NCBI GenBank assembly: GCA_023935145.1
Contig: CM043705.1
Span: 17,140,501 to 17,204,500, forward strand
DNA: 64,000 nt
Direction: 5' to 3'
Source of the DNA: Bretschneidera sinensis
Lineage: Eukaryota; Streptophyta; Magnoliopsida; Brassicales; Akaniaceae
This document shows, piece after piece, positions 20,307 to 33,009 of the stretch. Below the pieces are notes generated by a model. It did no database searches. It was not told the origin of the DNA and saw only the letters and a list, made by a program, of their open reading frames with translations. Position 1 is the stretch's first letter; each line of letters opens with the position of its first letter. Position numbers and translations under genes: made by a program.

Positions 20307-23080
20307 AAAAATAAATTTACTCTTAAAAAGTCTATTATATGGGTATTGTGAATTTACTCTTAAAAAATGGTAGAGTCTCAAAGTCTCGAGCAATAAAGTA
20401 AAATAATTTAATAACATATTGTCCATAACAATACGTCAAGGTTTGAGAAGTAGTGAAAAGATTTATTAAAATTTATGAAATGTTGAAATCAAAACCACTT
20501 CAAAGAATTCCATACCGCTAAGCCCTATCTAACGTCAAGACATATACTAAAGCGGACGAGTCAACTCTCAACCAATAACAATCTAAAAGGGAAAAAGAGC
20601 GTTTGAGCTAGGAATCTCAATGAGTACATCCACACATAACGTACGAATATGTTAAGAAATAGAAAAAAAAGGATAATAATAGCACATATAAAATTTAGTA
20701 ACAATCAACAATTCTCATTGAAATTTTCTCGCTATGGTACAAGTATCAAATATTGTTGTTTCAAAAATTCAGCAATCATTCTATAAGTAATAAAATAGTG
20801 CGAAAGTAAACATTATCCTAACATATACAATGACCAAACCACATGTATTTGAATTAAACGAATAAAAAGCTAATTAACTCATTCATTACTTTATAAAAAT
20901 ACATTTTGACACACAACGCCCTAGTGGCAACATACATCAAAACTCCCCCGATAAGCCAACCACATAACATAGCACAATGGTCTCAGTGGTCAAATACATT
21001 TCTCAATAACCCAATTGGAAAAAATATGACAATGACCCTACTGGAAAAAAATGTCTCAACATCCCCATGGAAAAAATAATCACAATGGTTTGGTGGTTAA
21101 AAGTATACCTCAATGCTCCAATTAGGCAAAAATAATCACAACGGCCCTAATGGCTAAAAATATATCTCAACGCCGACATTGGACAAAATATTCACAATAG
21201 CCAATTATTTTTCTCAACACCCACTTGGGCAAAATAATCAAAATGGCCTCAATGGCCAAAAATATATCTCAGTGCCACCATTGGGAGAAAACAATCACAA
21301 CAGCCCTAGTGACGAAAAATATATCTCAAAGCCCCCATTGGGAAAAAATAATCACTACGGTCCCATTGGCCAAAAATATATGTCAATGCTCCCATTGGAC
21401 AAAAATAATCACAATATCCCTATTGGCCAAAAATATTTATATCAATGCATGCATTAGGAAAAAATAATCACAACATAGGTAATGGTTTTAAAACAACATA
21501 TATATCAATCACGTATGTGTAACAACCTTCTCAAATCAACACATAGATACAAATATAACAAGATTAAATGCGACATAAACTATCTAATCAGGTAAGAGGA
21601 ACAATAGAATACATGTAAACGTACTCACCTAAAAAACCCAAAAATTAGACTCAGTAAGCTGTGTCCGTATCCTCCTCCGTCTCACAACCTATATGCGATC
21701 ATAATTCTAGATAATAATTATTACAACTTCTACTAATATTTGATGCATGAATGCACATGTGTGAAAATAAAAGCTTAATACACTCTAAACCCACAAAGTT
21801 CTTAATAAGGTAAAAGTAAAAAGAAAACAAGTTCAAAGAATTTATTTACTAATTCTAAATTAAATGTTGGGGTTCAATGTTTATTTAAAAGAATAATTAT
21901 TTCCCATCTTAGCCACATTAAACGACATTCTATCCTTTCCTTTTTTAAGATATAATAATTCATCCTTTAAATTTACAAAAAAAATTGGCGAAGTCTCATT
22001 TGTTTTTCGAATATTTTTCAATTTTTAAATAAACATGTAAATCACGAAACTGTCCAACCAATTACTCAAACCAATTAATTTCAAAATTCATCTTCCATCA
22101 TTCTCATCCCAACAAATACAAAATAAAACTCAACTGCTTCAAAGTCTCCACTCGATAATCTCAACCAGAATATGAAATCATTTACATGAAATTTAATTTC
22201 ATTTATAGTTGTTTAAGCTACTAATACTTTTTTTCCCTTTTTAACCGAGTACAAAACCACCTATAAATAAAGTAAATATTAATTTTTTTAGCTCTTTTAG
22301 TTACAATTTATATCATATATTCAATTCATTCTCGGTTCTAAAATATAAAAATCGTTTAGGGATGAAAATGATTAACCATGAATCTCACTTTATCACTCAA
22401 GAACAATTACAAAAGACTTTAATGTACATAAACTTGAAACATCCTATCATGATTTTAACATCACAAGGTCATTTTAAGCAGTAAACTGATTTTAATTTAC
22501 CCTAAACACAGGTGGATAGAAATTTAATTTGTAATACCATTTTCTTATCCCAAAACAGCAACTATGAATAATCATAGATGTGCAAAGTGCAACGTTTATC
22601 ATTTATTTTCAGGTTATTTATATATTTTGCTTTGTTAATTAATTTCCTGAGAAGTAGCTGGTTGTCCAACTCAACCGTCTTGACCTTTGGAGATAACAGT
22701 CCTATCCTCACTGAATAATCATGCCTCTTAGCTAAAATTTGGCATTCATAACTTTTTATGTTGCTCGTAATTTACCTTTTTTTACAAGTAACTATCTTTC
22801 AAGACATGTGGGTCTTTTGCAAGACGGGAAACAATAGAACTCTTAATCACCCTTCTTCTCAAATCGACATGTTTCAAATGAGAATATATTCTCACTATTT
22901 AAGCGGTTATAATTAAAATAATAGGCACTAATTTGAGATTGGTATAGGAAGCAGGTTATGAGACATTTAAAGGAATAGGAATTTGTTAATACCAGATTTT
23001 GAAGCAACCTTTTGGTTATTAAGATGAACTTTTCTTTGTTTGGGATGTAGATAAATATTAATTAAAAGGCAAAAGATGTA
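20307..23080. other. Non-coding region, possible LTR debris
   Basis: No domain-bearing reading frame is present. It begins with a scarred gypsy breakpoint (20307-20370), includes a 57-bp minisatellite, and continues as AT-rich sequence to the Copia insertion point. The CCATA at 23081-23085 is the left target duplication. The GTCTCAAAGTCTCGAG stretch near 20377 and the minisatellite resemble features of long LTRs elsewhere in the window, but no partner LTR was found. Confidence 0.45.
20930..21480. repeat. 57-bp minisatellite (about 9-10 degenerate units)
   Basis: Successive units begin near 21136, 21193, 21240 (in-unit offset), 21297, 21354 and 21411, with earlier, more diverged units back to about 20945. 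Each unit pairs a CCCATTGGG-like arm with a GGCCCTATTGGCC-like arm, separated by AAAAATAATCACAA and AAAAATATATCTCAA. A period of 57 is divisible by three, so artificial reading frames of 19-residue repeats run across it. I do not regard these as genes. Confidence 0.8.
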
Positions 23081-23085
23081 CCATA

Positions 23086-23261
23086 TGTTAATTATATTAG
23101 TTATGCTGATTATATTAGTTACTATTATTTATTATTAAGGGTAGAATAGTCTTTCTTGCTTTACTAGCTTATAGCCTATATAAGCTTGTTTCCTGATGTA
23201 ATACAGATTAAGAAAAGCTAATGTAAAACCCTAGCCTCTCTTTTTCTATTTAGAGCTCACA
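23086..23261 (+). repeat. Copia 5' LTR (176 bp)
   Basis: It starts TGTTAATTAT and ends GAGCTCACA directly against the primer site. A TATATAA box at 23177-23183 is the likely promoter. It matches 27587-27761. Confidence 0.95.
23177..23183 (+). promoter_or_regulatory. TATA box in Copia LTR
   Basis: TATATAA lies about 90 bases into the 5' LTR and is repeated at 27677-27683 in the 3' LTR. Position and sequence fit a plant LTR promoter; the transcription start is not visible. Confidence 0.55.
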
Positions 23262-23273
23262 TGGTATCAGAGC
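23262..23273 (+). other. Primer binding site (tRNA-iMet), young Copia
   Basis: TGGTATCAGAGC abuts the LTR end at 23261 with no gap. Confidence 0.92.
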
Positions 23274-23749
23274 CTATTAGTGCCATCCAGGATTGAACAC
23301 TAACATGCGGCTGCAATAACAGGCGGCTTATGTATAAAAAGGAGCTTGACTCAAACTTTATAGGATTTACGACTGATGGGGCAGAATGGTTAGTACAGAA
23401 CACAGTGGTATTTACGGCTGATAGGGCAGAATGGTTAGTACCAGTATTTCTTTTTCCTTTTATTTACGCTTGATGACAATGATGTGTGCAGTGCTGTGTA
23501 ACTAGTGTTTGGCAGTAGCCTACTCTATTTCAGTCTTTGTTCAGTCAAAGTTTTTCATAGATCTTGATGAATTTCTTTGTTAGCTCCCAGAAAAATAACA
23601 GTTACAATTTTCAGGCTTGTGGTTACTGTACTACTGTGGCATGTATCACTCTAGAAACAATTCGGTAGCGTGTTTTTGTTTATTATCTTGAATCAGCTTT
23701 CACCACTGTATTTGTGGTTTTGTGAGTGGTGGACAGTTTTTTTTTAAAC

Positions 23750-25025
23750 ATGGCTGGGGCTAGAGACGATTCTTTGCAGTCTCTTAGTGTGCAATTAGAT
23801 GGCAAGAATTATTCGTATTGGAGTTATGTAATGAAGAATTTTTTGAAAGGCAAAAAGATGTGGGGTTACATCACAGGCACTTCGGTCAGGTCTACTGATA
23901 AGATGGCTACCGATTATACAGAATTGTTGGATTCTTGGGATGCAGATAATTCAAAGATTATTACTTGGATTAATAATTCTGTTGTGCATTCGATAGGCAC
24001 TCAATTGGCTAAATATGAGACTGCCAGGGAAGTTTGGGAGCATTTGGCAAGATTATACACATAGTCTAACTTTGCAAAACAATACCAGTTAGAGACGGAT
24101 ATTCGTGGCCTTCAGCAGAAAAATATGAGCATTCAGGAATTTTACTCTGCTATGACCGACCTAGTTGGCACTTACAGAATCGCAAGAGTTACGGGCGTTT
24201 ACTCCTTACATTGCCCGAAGAGAAGAACAACGACTAGTTCAATTTCTGATGGCACTCCGTGATGATTTTGAGGGGCTGCGTGGGTCGATTTTTCATCGCA
24301 GTCCACTTCCTTCAATGGACTCGGTGGTCAGTGAATTGTTGGCAGAGGAGATACGCCTTAAGTCTCATGCAGGGAAAGGGATTGTTCCAATATCCAATCC
24401 TTCTGTCTTCGCAACACCAACACATCAACGACTTCCTCCCAACAATCAAAATAGGTCGAATTTAAGGGTTGCTCCTGATGAATGCAGTTTCTGTAAGCAG
24501 AAGGGTCATTGGAAGGCTCAGTGTCCAACATTGTTAAATAGAACCAAACAGCCGCAGCACCGACAACAACAACAACAAAAGCAACAGCTACCCCTGCCAT
24601 CACAGGTTCCTCCAACATGGAAGTCTGGAAATCAATCACAGCAATGGACTTTCAGGCCACCTCAGCCTAATACTGCTATGGTTGCACCATCATTGAACCC
24701 CTATATACTTGAGCAGTTTCAGAAGTTTCTTGCTACACAACCGAATGCTATGTCTGCCTCTTCTCATATAGGTTTGTCACCCACTAGTTCTTCAGGTATG
24801 TCTTCCTTGTGGGTCTTAGACTCTGGAGCCTCTCATCATATGTCACCTGATTTGTCATCCTTTGTTTCCTTATCTCCCAACTCTTCTGTTTCAGTTATGA
24901 CTGCTGATGGTACTTCTATGCCTTTAGTAGGAGTCGATTCCATTGTCACACCTTGTTTGTCTCTTACTGATGTTTATTACATTCCTAATCTTACCTTGAA
25001 TCTTGTTTCTGTTAGACAATTATGA
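23750..25025 (+). pseudogene. Copia gag-protease region
   Basis: The likely start is the ATG at 23750 (MAGARDDSLQSL), with the gag signature NYSYWSYVMKNFLKGKKMW. A TAG at 24062-24064 stands in a Gln position, and a small deletion near 24160 shifts the frame; the rest continues in the frame open to 25025. The nucleocapsid knuckle CSFCKQKGHWKAQC is an intact C-x2-C-x4-H-x4-C. Protease has LDSGASHHMS near 24820, with the catalytic DSG intact. The segment ends at a TGA (25023-25025) within LVSVRQL-ESG, where CGA would fit. It gives capsid, nucleocapsid and protease when intact. Confidence 0.9.
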
Positions 25026-26431
25026 GAATCTGGATACTTAGTTTCCTTTTTCTCTACTACATGTTTTGTGCAGGACCTGCAATCTCAGAAGTTGATTGGG
25101 ACCAGTCGTAGGCAAGGAGGAATCTATGTTTTGGATCAGCTCAAAGTACCAGAAGTTGCAGCTTCCAGTGTTGATTTGTCATCTTTTCATTTGAATCGTT
25201 CATCTTCTAATTTTTATTTATGGTATTCTCGTCTTGGTCATGTTTCAGCACCTCGTTTACAGTTTTTAACTTCTACAGGAGCATTAGGAAATATGAAAAC
25301 TCATGATATTTCTGATTATAGTGGTTGCAAATTGGCAAAATTTTCTGCTTTACCTTTTAATAAAAGTCTTTCTTTTTCTCTTGCACCATTTGATCTTATT
25401 CATTCTGATGTGTGGGGACCTTCTCCTATAGCTACAAAAGGGGGGTTGCGATATTATGTTTCCTTCGTTGATGATTGCACTCATTTTTGTTGGGTTTATC
25501 TTATGAAACATCGTTATGAGTTCTTTACTATTTTTCATACTTTTCGTGCGCTTGTTAAAACTCAACATTCGGCTGTTATCAAGAGTTTTCGATGTGATTT
25601 GGGTGGAGAATATACTTCTAATGATTTTTCTGAATTACTTGCTTTCGATGGAACAATTCACCAAACTTCTTGTACAGACACTCCTGAACAGAATGGTGTG
25701 CTGAACGAAAACATAGGCATCTTGTTGAGACTGCTTGCTCCCTTTTATTGTCAGCCTATGTTCCTAGTGAATTTTGGGGAGAAGCCATCCTTACTGTTAC
25801 TCATTTGATTAATAGGATTCCCACCTCCCACAATTCAGGTTTGTCACCTTTTGAAAAATTATATGGTCGTGCTCCTGATTACTCATCTTTGCGCGTGTTT
25901 GGATCTACTTGTTTTGTCTTTTTACCTTCTGTTGAACGTAGTAAATTGTCATCTCGGTCCACTATTTGTTTCTTTCTGGGTTATAGTGTAGGTCAAAAGG
26001 GATTTCATTGTTATGATCCAGTTAGTAAAAAATTATATATATCTCGTCATGTTAAGTTTCTTGAGCATATACCTTTCTTTTCCATTCCTGCTAGTTCTCA
26101 TAATATGACTCAGTCTGATCTTATTCATATTGATCCCTTCACTCTTGATACTGATGCTGTCACAACCCCTACTTCATACTCACCTGCTCCTACTTCAGAT
26201 TCCAATTCTTGCAGAGTTCTTGCTGATAGTTCAACAACTGGTACCTTGGCTCCCGATACAACTGTTGATCCCTCTCCTCCTATAGCTACCCAATCACCTC
26301 CTGAGATTGTGGCTGCTCCTCCAGCTCGTCCTACACGTATTCGTAAGTCCACTCAACTACCAGATTTTGCTTACTCTTATTATTCTAGCTCTTTTGCTTC
26401 CACTTTAGCTTCTATTCATCATCTTTTTTAG
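25026..26431 (+). pseudogene. Copia integrase region
   Basis: The GAG-pre-integrase motif WYSRLGHVS comes first, near 25220. The catalytic core follows with LIHSDVWGPSP (first Asp), FRCDLGGEY (second Asp) and TPEQNGV (Glu), so the D-D-E triad is present. A 1-bp deletion right after PEQNGV (near 25703) moves the rest into the frame 25748-26431. That frame holds FWGEAILTVTHLINRIP, FEKLYGRAPDYSSLRVFG and the domain up to VKFLEHIPFF, followed by a serine/proline-rich linker. A TAG ends it at 26429-26431. It inserts the cDNA when functional, but here it is split. Confidence 0.9.
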
Positions 26432-27570
26432 CCCTTGTCCTATAGAAAGGCAGTTTGTGATCCACTTTGGCAGTAGACTATGGCCGAGGAACTTACTGCG
26501 ATGCACTAGACACACACCTGGGATTTAGTACCTCTTCCGCCAAGTAAACGAGCAATTGGCTCTCGTTGGGTTTATAAAATCAAAACCAAGTCTGACGGGT
26601 CTATTGAAAGATACAAAGCTCGGTTGGTTGTTAAGGGATATTCTCAAAAGTATGGCATGGATTATGAGGAGACCTTTGCTCCGGTTGCAAAAATGACCAC
26701 AATTCGCACCCTTATTGCAGTCGCCTCTGTTCGTCGTTGGCACATCTCTCAGATGGATGTTAAAAATGCCTTCTTGAATGGTGACCTTTAAGAAGAGGTT
26801 TACATGTTACCTCCTCCAGGGGTTCCTTATCAACCTGGTGAAGTTTGCAGGCTTAGAAAAGCTCTTTATGGTCTCAAGCAGGCACCTCGAGCCTAGTTTG
26901 CGAAGTTCTCTACAGTGATTACTTCACTTGGGTTCCGTCCTAGCTATCATGATTCAGCCTTATTTATCAAAAATACCATTGCTGATCGTATTATGCTTTC
27001 TTTATATGTTGATGATATGATTATTACTGGTGATGATGTTGATGGGATTGCAGCACTAAAATCAGAGTCTTTTATTTCCATCCACTTCATCCTTAGAGCT
27101 GCGTGCATTCTCTGATGCTGATTGGGCAAGTGACCTTACAGATCGTAAATCTACCACTGACTTGTATTTTTCTGGGTGATTCTCTTATTTCTTGGAAGAG
27201 TAAGAAGCAAGATCTCGTTTCTAGATCTTCCACAGAGGCAGAGTACCGTGCCATGGCTTCTACTACTTGTGAGATAGTTTGGTTGCGTCGGCTACTTGCA
27301 GATATGGGTGTTTTTCTTCATCAGCCTACTCCTTTGTATTGTGACAACAAGAGTGATATTCAGATTGCGTGCAATTCCGTTTTTCATGAGCGAACCAAGC
27401 ATATTGAGATTGATTGTCACGTCACTCGACATCATCTTCAAGTTGGCACTCTTATGTTACCTTTTGTCTCTTCTAATATGCAGATTGCTGACTTGTTTAC
27501 CAAGTCACATTCCACTTCGCGTTTTCGGTTTTTGTCCGGCAAACTCTCGATGCTTATTGCAGCCGCATCG
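26432..27570 (+). pseudogene. Copia reverse transcriptase and RNase H, internally deleted
   Basis: RT starts with [19 protein letters not shown], followed by [14 protein letters not shown] and [11 protein letters not shown]. The catalytic box SLYVDDMIITGDD is intact near 27005. In-frame stops lie at 26474, 26507, 26790 and 26894, at family Gln or Trp positions. Just after ALKSE (near 27070) the sequence jumps to the RNase H entry FSDADWASDL, so the RT thumb and connection, probably several hundred bases, are missing. RNase H continues with SRSSTEAEYRAMA, YCDNKSDIQIA and HERTKHIEIDCH, ending near 27570. Confidence 0.9.
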
Positions 27571-27574
27571 TGAG

Positions 27575-27586
27575 TTTGAGGGGGGA
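27575..27586 (+). other. Polypurine tract, young Copia
   Basis: TTTGAGGGGGGA directly precedes the 3' LTR start at 27587, as expected for plus-strand priming. Confidence 0.85.
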
Positions 27587-27761
27587 TGTTAATTATATTA
27601 GTTATGCTGATTATATTAGTTACTATTATTTATTATTAGGGTAGAATAGTCTTTCTTTCTTTACTAGCTTATAGCCTATATAAGCTTGTTTCCTGATTTA
27701 ATACAGATTAAGAAAAGCTAATGTAAAACCCTAGCCTCTCTTTTTCTATTTAGAGCTCACA
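27587..27761 (+). repeat. Copia 3' LTR (175 bp)
   Basis: It is identical to 23086-23261 except for one missing A in a TTATTAAGG context, G to T near 27655, and G to T near 27699. It ends GAGCTCACA and is followed by CCATA. Confidence 0.95.
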
Positions 27762-27898
27762 CCATAAACATAATAATAGGCACTAATAATGAATAAATCT
27801 TGAATAACTAACTGCTGGTTATTCACCTTAATATCGTTCGCTGTCTACGTTTTCAAGCTTATTTAGCTTTGGATTTTTCGAGTTTTCGGGCAAGTGTG

Positions 27899-28467
27899 TT
27901 TTGACTGCAGCATATTTAATAAATCGTTTACCCACAAAAAAGCTTCCTGGTAAGACTCCACATGAAATTCATTTTCAAAAATCTCATATTCTCTCTCATT
28001 TAAGGGTTTTTTGCTGTTTATGTTTTGGTCGTAATACATCCATCAAACATAAATTTGATAATCATGCTTCACTTGTAATATTTATTGGGTATTCACACAT
28101 TCAGATAGGTTTCAAACTTTGGGATATACCCACCAAGAAAATTTACGTTACCTGGGATGTTATCTTTCATGAACATATTTTTCCTTATGCTTTTCTTCCT
28201 CCACCCACTGATTCCCCAGATCTACCCCTGCCACCTCTTGATAATGTGGACTCACACATCCATTCCACACAACCACCACCTCAACCCACACCAACAAATA
28301 AGGATCATGTTCACATTACCGCTGCACCACCATCTCTTTCCCAGTATCACCTCTTATCATACTACGATTCTATGACTACAATACTAGGACTCTGTTATAG
28401 GTATCTGTTCGATTACAGAATGTATATCTCTTCATCTCTTCAATCATTTAAGTTGTATATATATTAA
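27899..28467 (+). pseudogene. Fragment of a different Copia integrase, carboxyl part
   Basis: An open frame begins in the middle of a Copia integrase: TAAYLINRLPTKKLPGKTPHE, then LSHLRVFCCLCFGRN, FIGYSHIQIGFKLWD, and TWDVIFHEHIFPY, with a proline-rich linker after about residue 100. No catalytic triad is included. It is not part of the element ending at 27761, since the target duplication separates them and the sequence differs. The tail after about 28345 is not recognisable. A stranded relic. Confidence 0.8.
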
Positions 28468-29783
28468 ACTACTCTCAATGAAAGGGTGTGCAGTTCTCAT
28501 TTTGTTTCCAATATTATTCGGTTAATAGAGAGGGAAAAGAAGATGATTTGATGAGAGAGAAAGGAGGCCTTATTTGGTGGCTGCTATGTTCTATGGGGGA
28601 AGGAGAATCAGTGCAGGGAGAAGATGAAGGTAGAGAGAAAAGGAGATAAGAAAAATCAAGAAGGTTTTCAGCTTTTTTTTTTTTCGATCTGTTACTGACG
28701 AAATTGGGGCTGGTGGAATCGTGCAGGGGTGGTGTTCTATTTTATTTTATTATTAGCTCAATAGTTAAGAGCAACCACTTTAACCTTTAAGTCATCTGTT
28801 CGTTTCTGCCCTTAGGCCATTGTTTATGATTATTTTTTTCTTTTCCTTCCTTTTTATCATTTATTTACACAATACTTAACTATCCAAAGGTATTATACTA
28901 TAATCTCATCACTAATATTAGTCTAGCATCAATCACATAAATTAAAACATATGCATGAAATGTATGATGATAATTTCTAAGAAATGATTAAAATGTACAT
29001 AATGTAAAATTGTAGGTATCGCATACATTATTAACTTCTCTGCTAATTTCCGTTGGGATTTTCGTACAAGATGTAAGTTTGGTGACACAAATGATGGAAT
29101 TTTGTAAATAATTCAATTATTGGATTTATTTACATTTTTTTTAGAAGATGCCTGTTGGTATATTTAAATAGTTCTCATATGTTCTTTTAAATAGCTAGGG
29201 AATTTCTGTAGACAGGGCAAGAAACGAGGAAGCCTTGTTAAGTTCAAGTTAATGTCATGATTTTCGTGGTTAACAATGTAATTTTAGAAATGTAGATCAT
29301 TGCTAAACAAAAGTCTTGGCAACGATAATATTTATTTTAAATTAACATTTTGAAATTAAAATCGTTGTCGCAAACTAACTTTCAGTAATGACAATCATTG
29401 TTATAAACTAAATTTTCGAAATGATATTTGTCCTTAAAATTTTCAACAAAGGTGTCAATGGTATTTTTTAATTCCAAAAGAATCCCAATTTTATTGCTGT
29501 TTTAAGGATAATCAGGGGTATTTCGTAATAAAAATGTTGAGATATAATGCTAACTTGTGCCTTACAAAAAGATAATACATCATCAGATGGAGACAATTTG
29601 ATAAAACAGACATTATATATTTTATTTAGATTCAAATGTCATTGAGGTGAACATAATTACATAACCCAATTTTTATTTTACAAGACTAATCACATACGCA
29701 TATGCGATATATCACAGCCACTATTATGAGTGACTCACTCATATATATAGTCACAGTAGGTTGCATAAAGAAAACGTTATATG
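28468..29783. other. Intergenic region 3' of the beta-glucosidase pseudogene
   Basis: There is no reading frame with domain similarity and no tRNA-like fold that I could see. It holds a T-run near 28675 and AT-rich DNA. At 29300-29460 there is a patch of GCAACGATAA, ATCGTTGTCGCAAAC and similar motifs on both strands that recall subterminal repeats of CACTA-type DNA transposons; this is weak. The 3' UTR of the GH1 locus should lie just below 29784. Confidence 0.4.
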
Positions 29784-30562
29784 TCACTTAGTGGTCAACT
29801 CATTGTTTTCCACAGCAAAATTTAGGGAACTAAAATCAGATTGCTTGTGCTCCTCTTTCTTCAGAAATTCCTTGAACCAATTTGCCGACTCTTTTGGATA
29901 TCGTGTCAAATTACTTTCATAATCCACTTAGTATAAATCAAATCTAACACTGTAACCTTTGTTCCATTTAAAGTTATCTATCAATGACCACACAAAATAA
30001 CTTTTAACTTTAATTCCATAGTCACTGCCAATGATTAAATCATTGTACTTAGTGCAAATATTTAACAATCCAACAATGTCATACAAAGCAAAATGTTTGT
30101 GGGATATGCTTGTTAGTTGCAAAATAACGAGAGAAAATAAATCAAACTCACCGGATGGCTACTGAAAGATTTTGAAGATGCTCCTTATGGTATTCTACCC
30201 TTTTAGAATCATTAAGGATTTCTTGCAACGGTACTTGAATACCCCAATTGAAACGATCATATCCTAAACAAATTTTGTGACAAATAAGTAAAACTAATTA
30301 ATTGAAATTGCCAATCATGTTATAATTAGCATTCACATGACACTTATTTTGTTAATTAATTGGAATAGTTACCATTTTCTGTGATGTAAATTGTTGGATC
30401 ATTGTAATTATCCTTGGTATAATTTACAATATATCTGATACCTTTAGGATAAACCGGGATGCCTAAAGCCATCTGAAAATGATTTTTTTTTTTTTTTCAA
30501 ATTCTATGAACCCAAATAATTTATCATGATAACAGAAGCATTAATATTATATCTACTATGGC

Positions 30563-30608
<46 letters not shown>

Positions 30609-32954
30609 TTATTCACACATATATGTTGCACATTTATTTTATATGAATTTTTTTGTGTGTATGTACCGGTGGACCAATAGGGACTCCATCTCTTTCATCT
30701 GTAAAATAAAAATAAAAAATAAAAAATAAAAAATTAATGTCCTATATATATGATCTCAAAATCTGTCAATAATTTTAATTATGAAAAAGAAAGTACTTTT
30801 CCATTCAGCATGCATATCAGTTGTGTAACTCGGTTTTGTAGGATCTACATCATCAACATTAGCTACATACTTAGCACCATAGTAATTTATTCCAATATAA
30901 TCAAAAGAGTTTTTCAGCATTTTGGATTGTTTTTCGGTGAAAGTTGGCAATCGAAACCCAATGATTTTCTTCATGGTTTCTGGATAGTCACCAATGGTTA
31001 AAGGGTTTAAATGCCTGAAAAAAAACACAAAATAATTTACAGTTTGATTTAAAAACATATTTTTTTATCTTCCCAAATAGAATAGAATTAAAAATGAATA
31101 AATAAATGAAGAAGACATGTATAACCTAATTTTTATGAAACACTTACCAGCCATGCATAAAATCAAGGGATTGTTTGACTGCTTCCTTATCAGCAGGAGA
31201 ATCAGAGAAAGGTTCAAACCAGAATGGACATAGTACTATCCCAATCTTACCATCTTGACACAATAAAATTTTATAAACAATAAAATAAATAGATCAAATA
31301 ATTCAAAATGGCTATAAAGTAAATCTTTAGGTTTATTTTTTTATAAAAGCTCGAAACAGCTTAAGTTGAAGAGAGGCAAAAAGACAAAGAACTAAAAAAA
31401 AATTAATATTCATTAAACGATTTATGCATCTATTCATTTAAACAATTAATATTGGCAATAGTACACTAGTATACATATCAGGCTAGCAATTAATGTGCTA
31501 GATCATGATTTATTAATAGCTTCTTTTATTCTTTTGCGTACCTTGTCACATTTCCTGTACTCTTCTACTACTGCGGCATGAGCAAGAAGCATGTTATGAG
31601 TAACAATGTAAGGCTCAATGCTAGAGTCTCCTTTTTCGCATGAATAGTTTCTCCATTTTGAGCAGTGTCCTGGTGTTTTAATGCCCTTGTCATAGCTCGC
31701 AACACTGAAAACCCATGGCTCATTGAAAGTAGCCCATAGTTTCACTTTGTCACCGTATAATTTGAAGCAAAGATATGCAAAGTCTCGAAAGTCATCCCTA
31801 TACACGCACAGTTAAACATTTTTTCAATGAAATATGGGTTAACAACTCTCTAGATTTTGGTTTGTGTTGGGAACTAATATTACATGGTAAATCATTAGTC
31901 TAATTTATGATTGATAGTAAAGAAATGATTACTTACACGATAAGAGGGCTTAAAAAGCCATTATACTCATCTTCTAGTTCTTGTGGAAGATCCCAATGAA
32001 AGAGTCATAGAAGGTTGCAAACCTGCACTTTGTACTATGATAAGTAAGAGATCATAATTATCTTTGGTTTATATGAGTCTTAAATGCAATTCTTGAACAT
32101 TCAATCAATAGCTCAAAACTTATTTATATGTTTTTATTGATCAAGTTCATATCCAGTTACTTCAAAACCTTGAAATTTAATTTAATATTTTGGACTTTCG
32201 CCTTTATGGTTTGAAGTTTTAAAAATTGTTGAAAGAACTTATCAATTCTAACTCGGGTTGGCATATATCACAAAATATTTCAATCACGTAAAGCAAGACT
32301 AGGCCAAACTAATTTAAACCCAGTTTCGGTTAGAGAACTACGACCATTTGCTATGAGTTCATCGATCAGATCTTTGTAAAATAGAATCCCTTCTATGCTC
32401 ACACCTTCTTTTAGCTTTCCATCTGAATTGCAAAATTTTGAGAGGGAAACGAAGAATTAATTTTTAAGATTAATGAAAGAAAAGGAAAAAAATATATTAA
32501 AAAAAAAGAGATTCATACAAGGAGCTCTATCCATATTGTGCCCGTGTGCAACCATCAAATCTATAACTAATTTCATAAACTGCAAATAAACTTACATGGT
32601 ATTATTCATTAATTTGATATCTTCTTGTCACATTTTCAAATAACATTTCAACTAATTCAAATACTATTAATTAATGAAAATAGAATATATTGATCAGAAT
32701 TTTTCACCACCCCAACCCAGTGATGAAATTCTTTTGAAACCTTGATGCCCGTTCAAAGTAAAATCAACTTTTATTTGGCCTTAAAAAATACAATTAAATT
32801 TGTATACCTTGTAGCGATGATAGAAATCAACGGCTACATTTCCATTGCTGTTGTTATTTTTTTCTGCAAGGTTACAAGAAAACAATAATTTACTTAAATT
32901 AATTTTGATATGAAATGAAGCCAAACTAGTAATTCATCAACATAACTTTCACTC

Positions 32955-32977
32955 GCGCGCGCGCGCGCACACAGGCG

Positions 32978-33009
<32 letters not shown>

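Larger units (their letters stand above)
23086..27761 (+). mobile_element. Young full-length Ty1/Copia element, pol defective
   Basis: Two short LTRs (176 and 175 bp) differ by two substitutions and one indel. They are flanked by the perfect target duplication CCATA (23081-23085 and 27762-27766). The interior carries primer site, gag with zinc knuckle, protease, integrase, RT, RNase H and polypurine tract in Copia order. The near identity of the LTRs marks it as one of the more recent insertions here. Pol has several stops, a 1-bp deletion near 25703 and a missing segment between RT and RNase H near 27070, so it cannot move on its own. Confidence 0.95.

Noticed and set aside
21179..21467. Two overlapping frames with 19-residue repeats
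   Set aside because: They follow the 57-bp minisatellite, which is open in more than one frame; no start context or non-repeat domain.
20930..21480. CRISPR-like array
   Set aside because: Units are contiguous and degenerate over their full length, with no unique spacers, and the window is eukaryotic.
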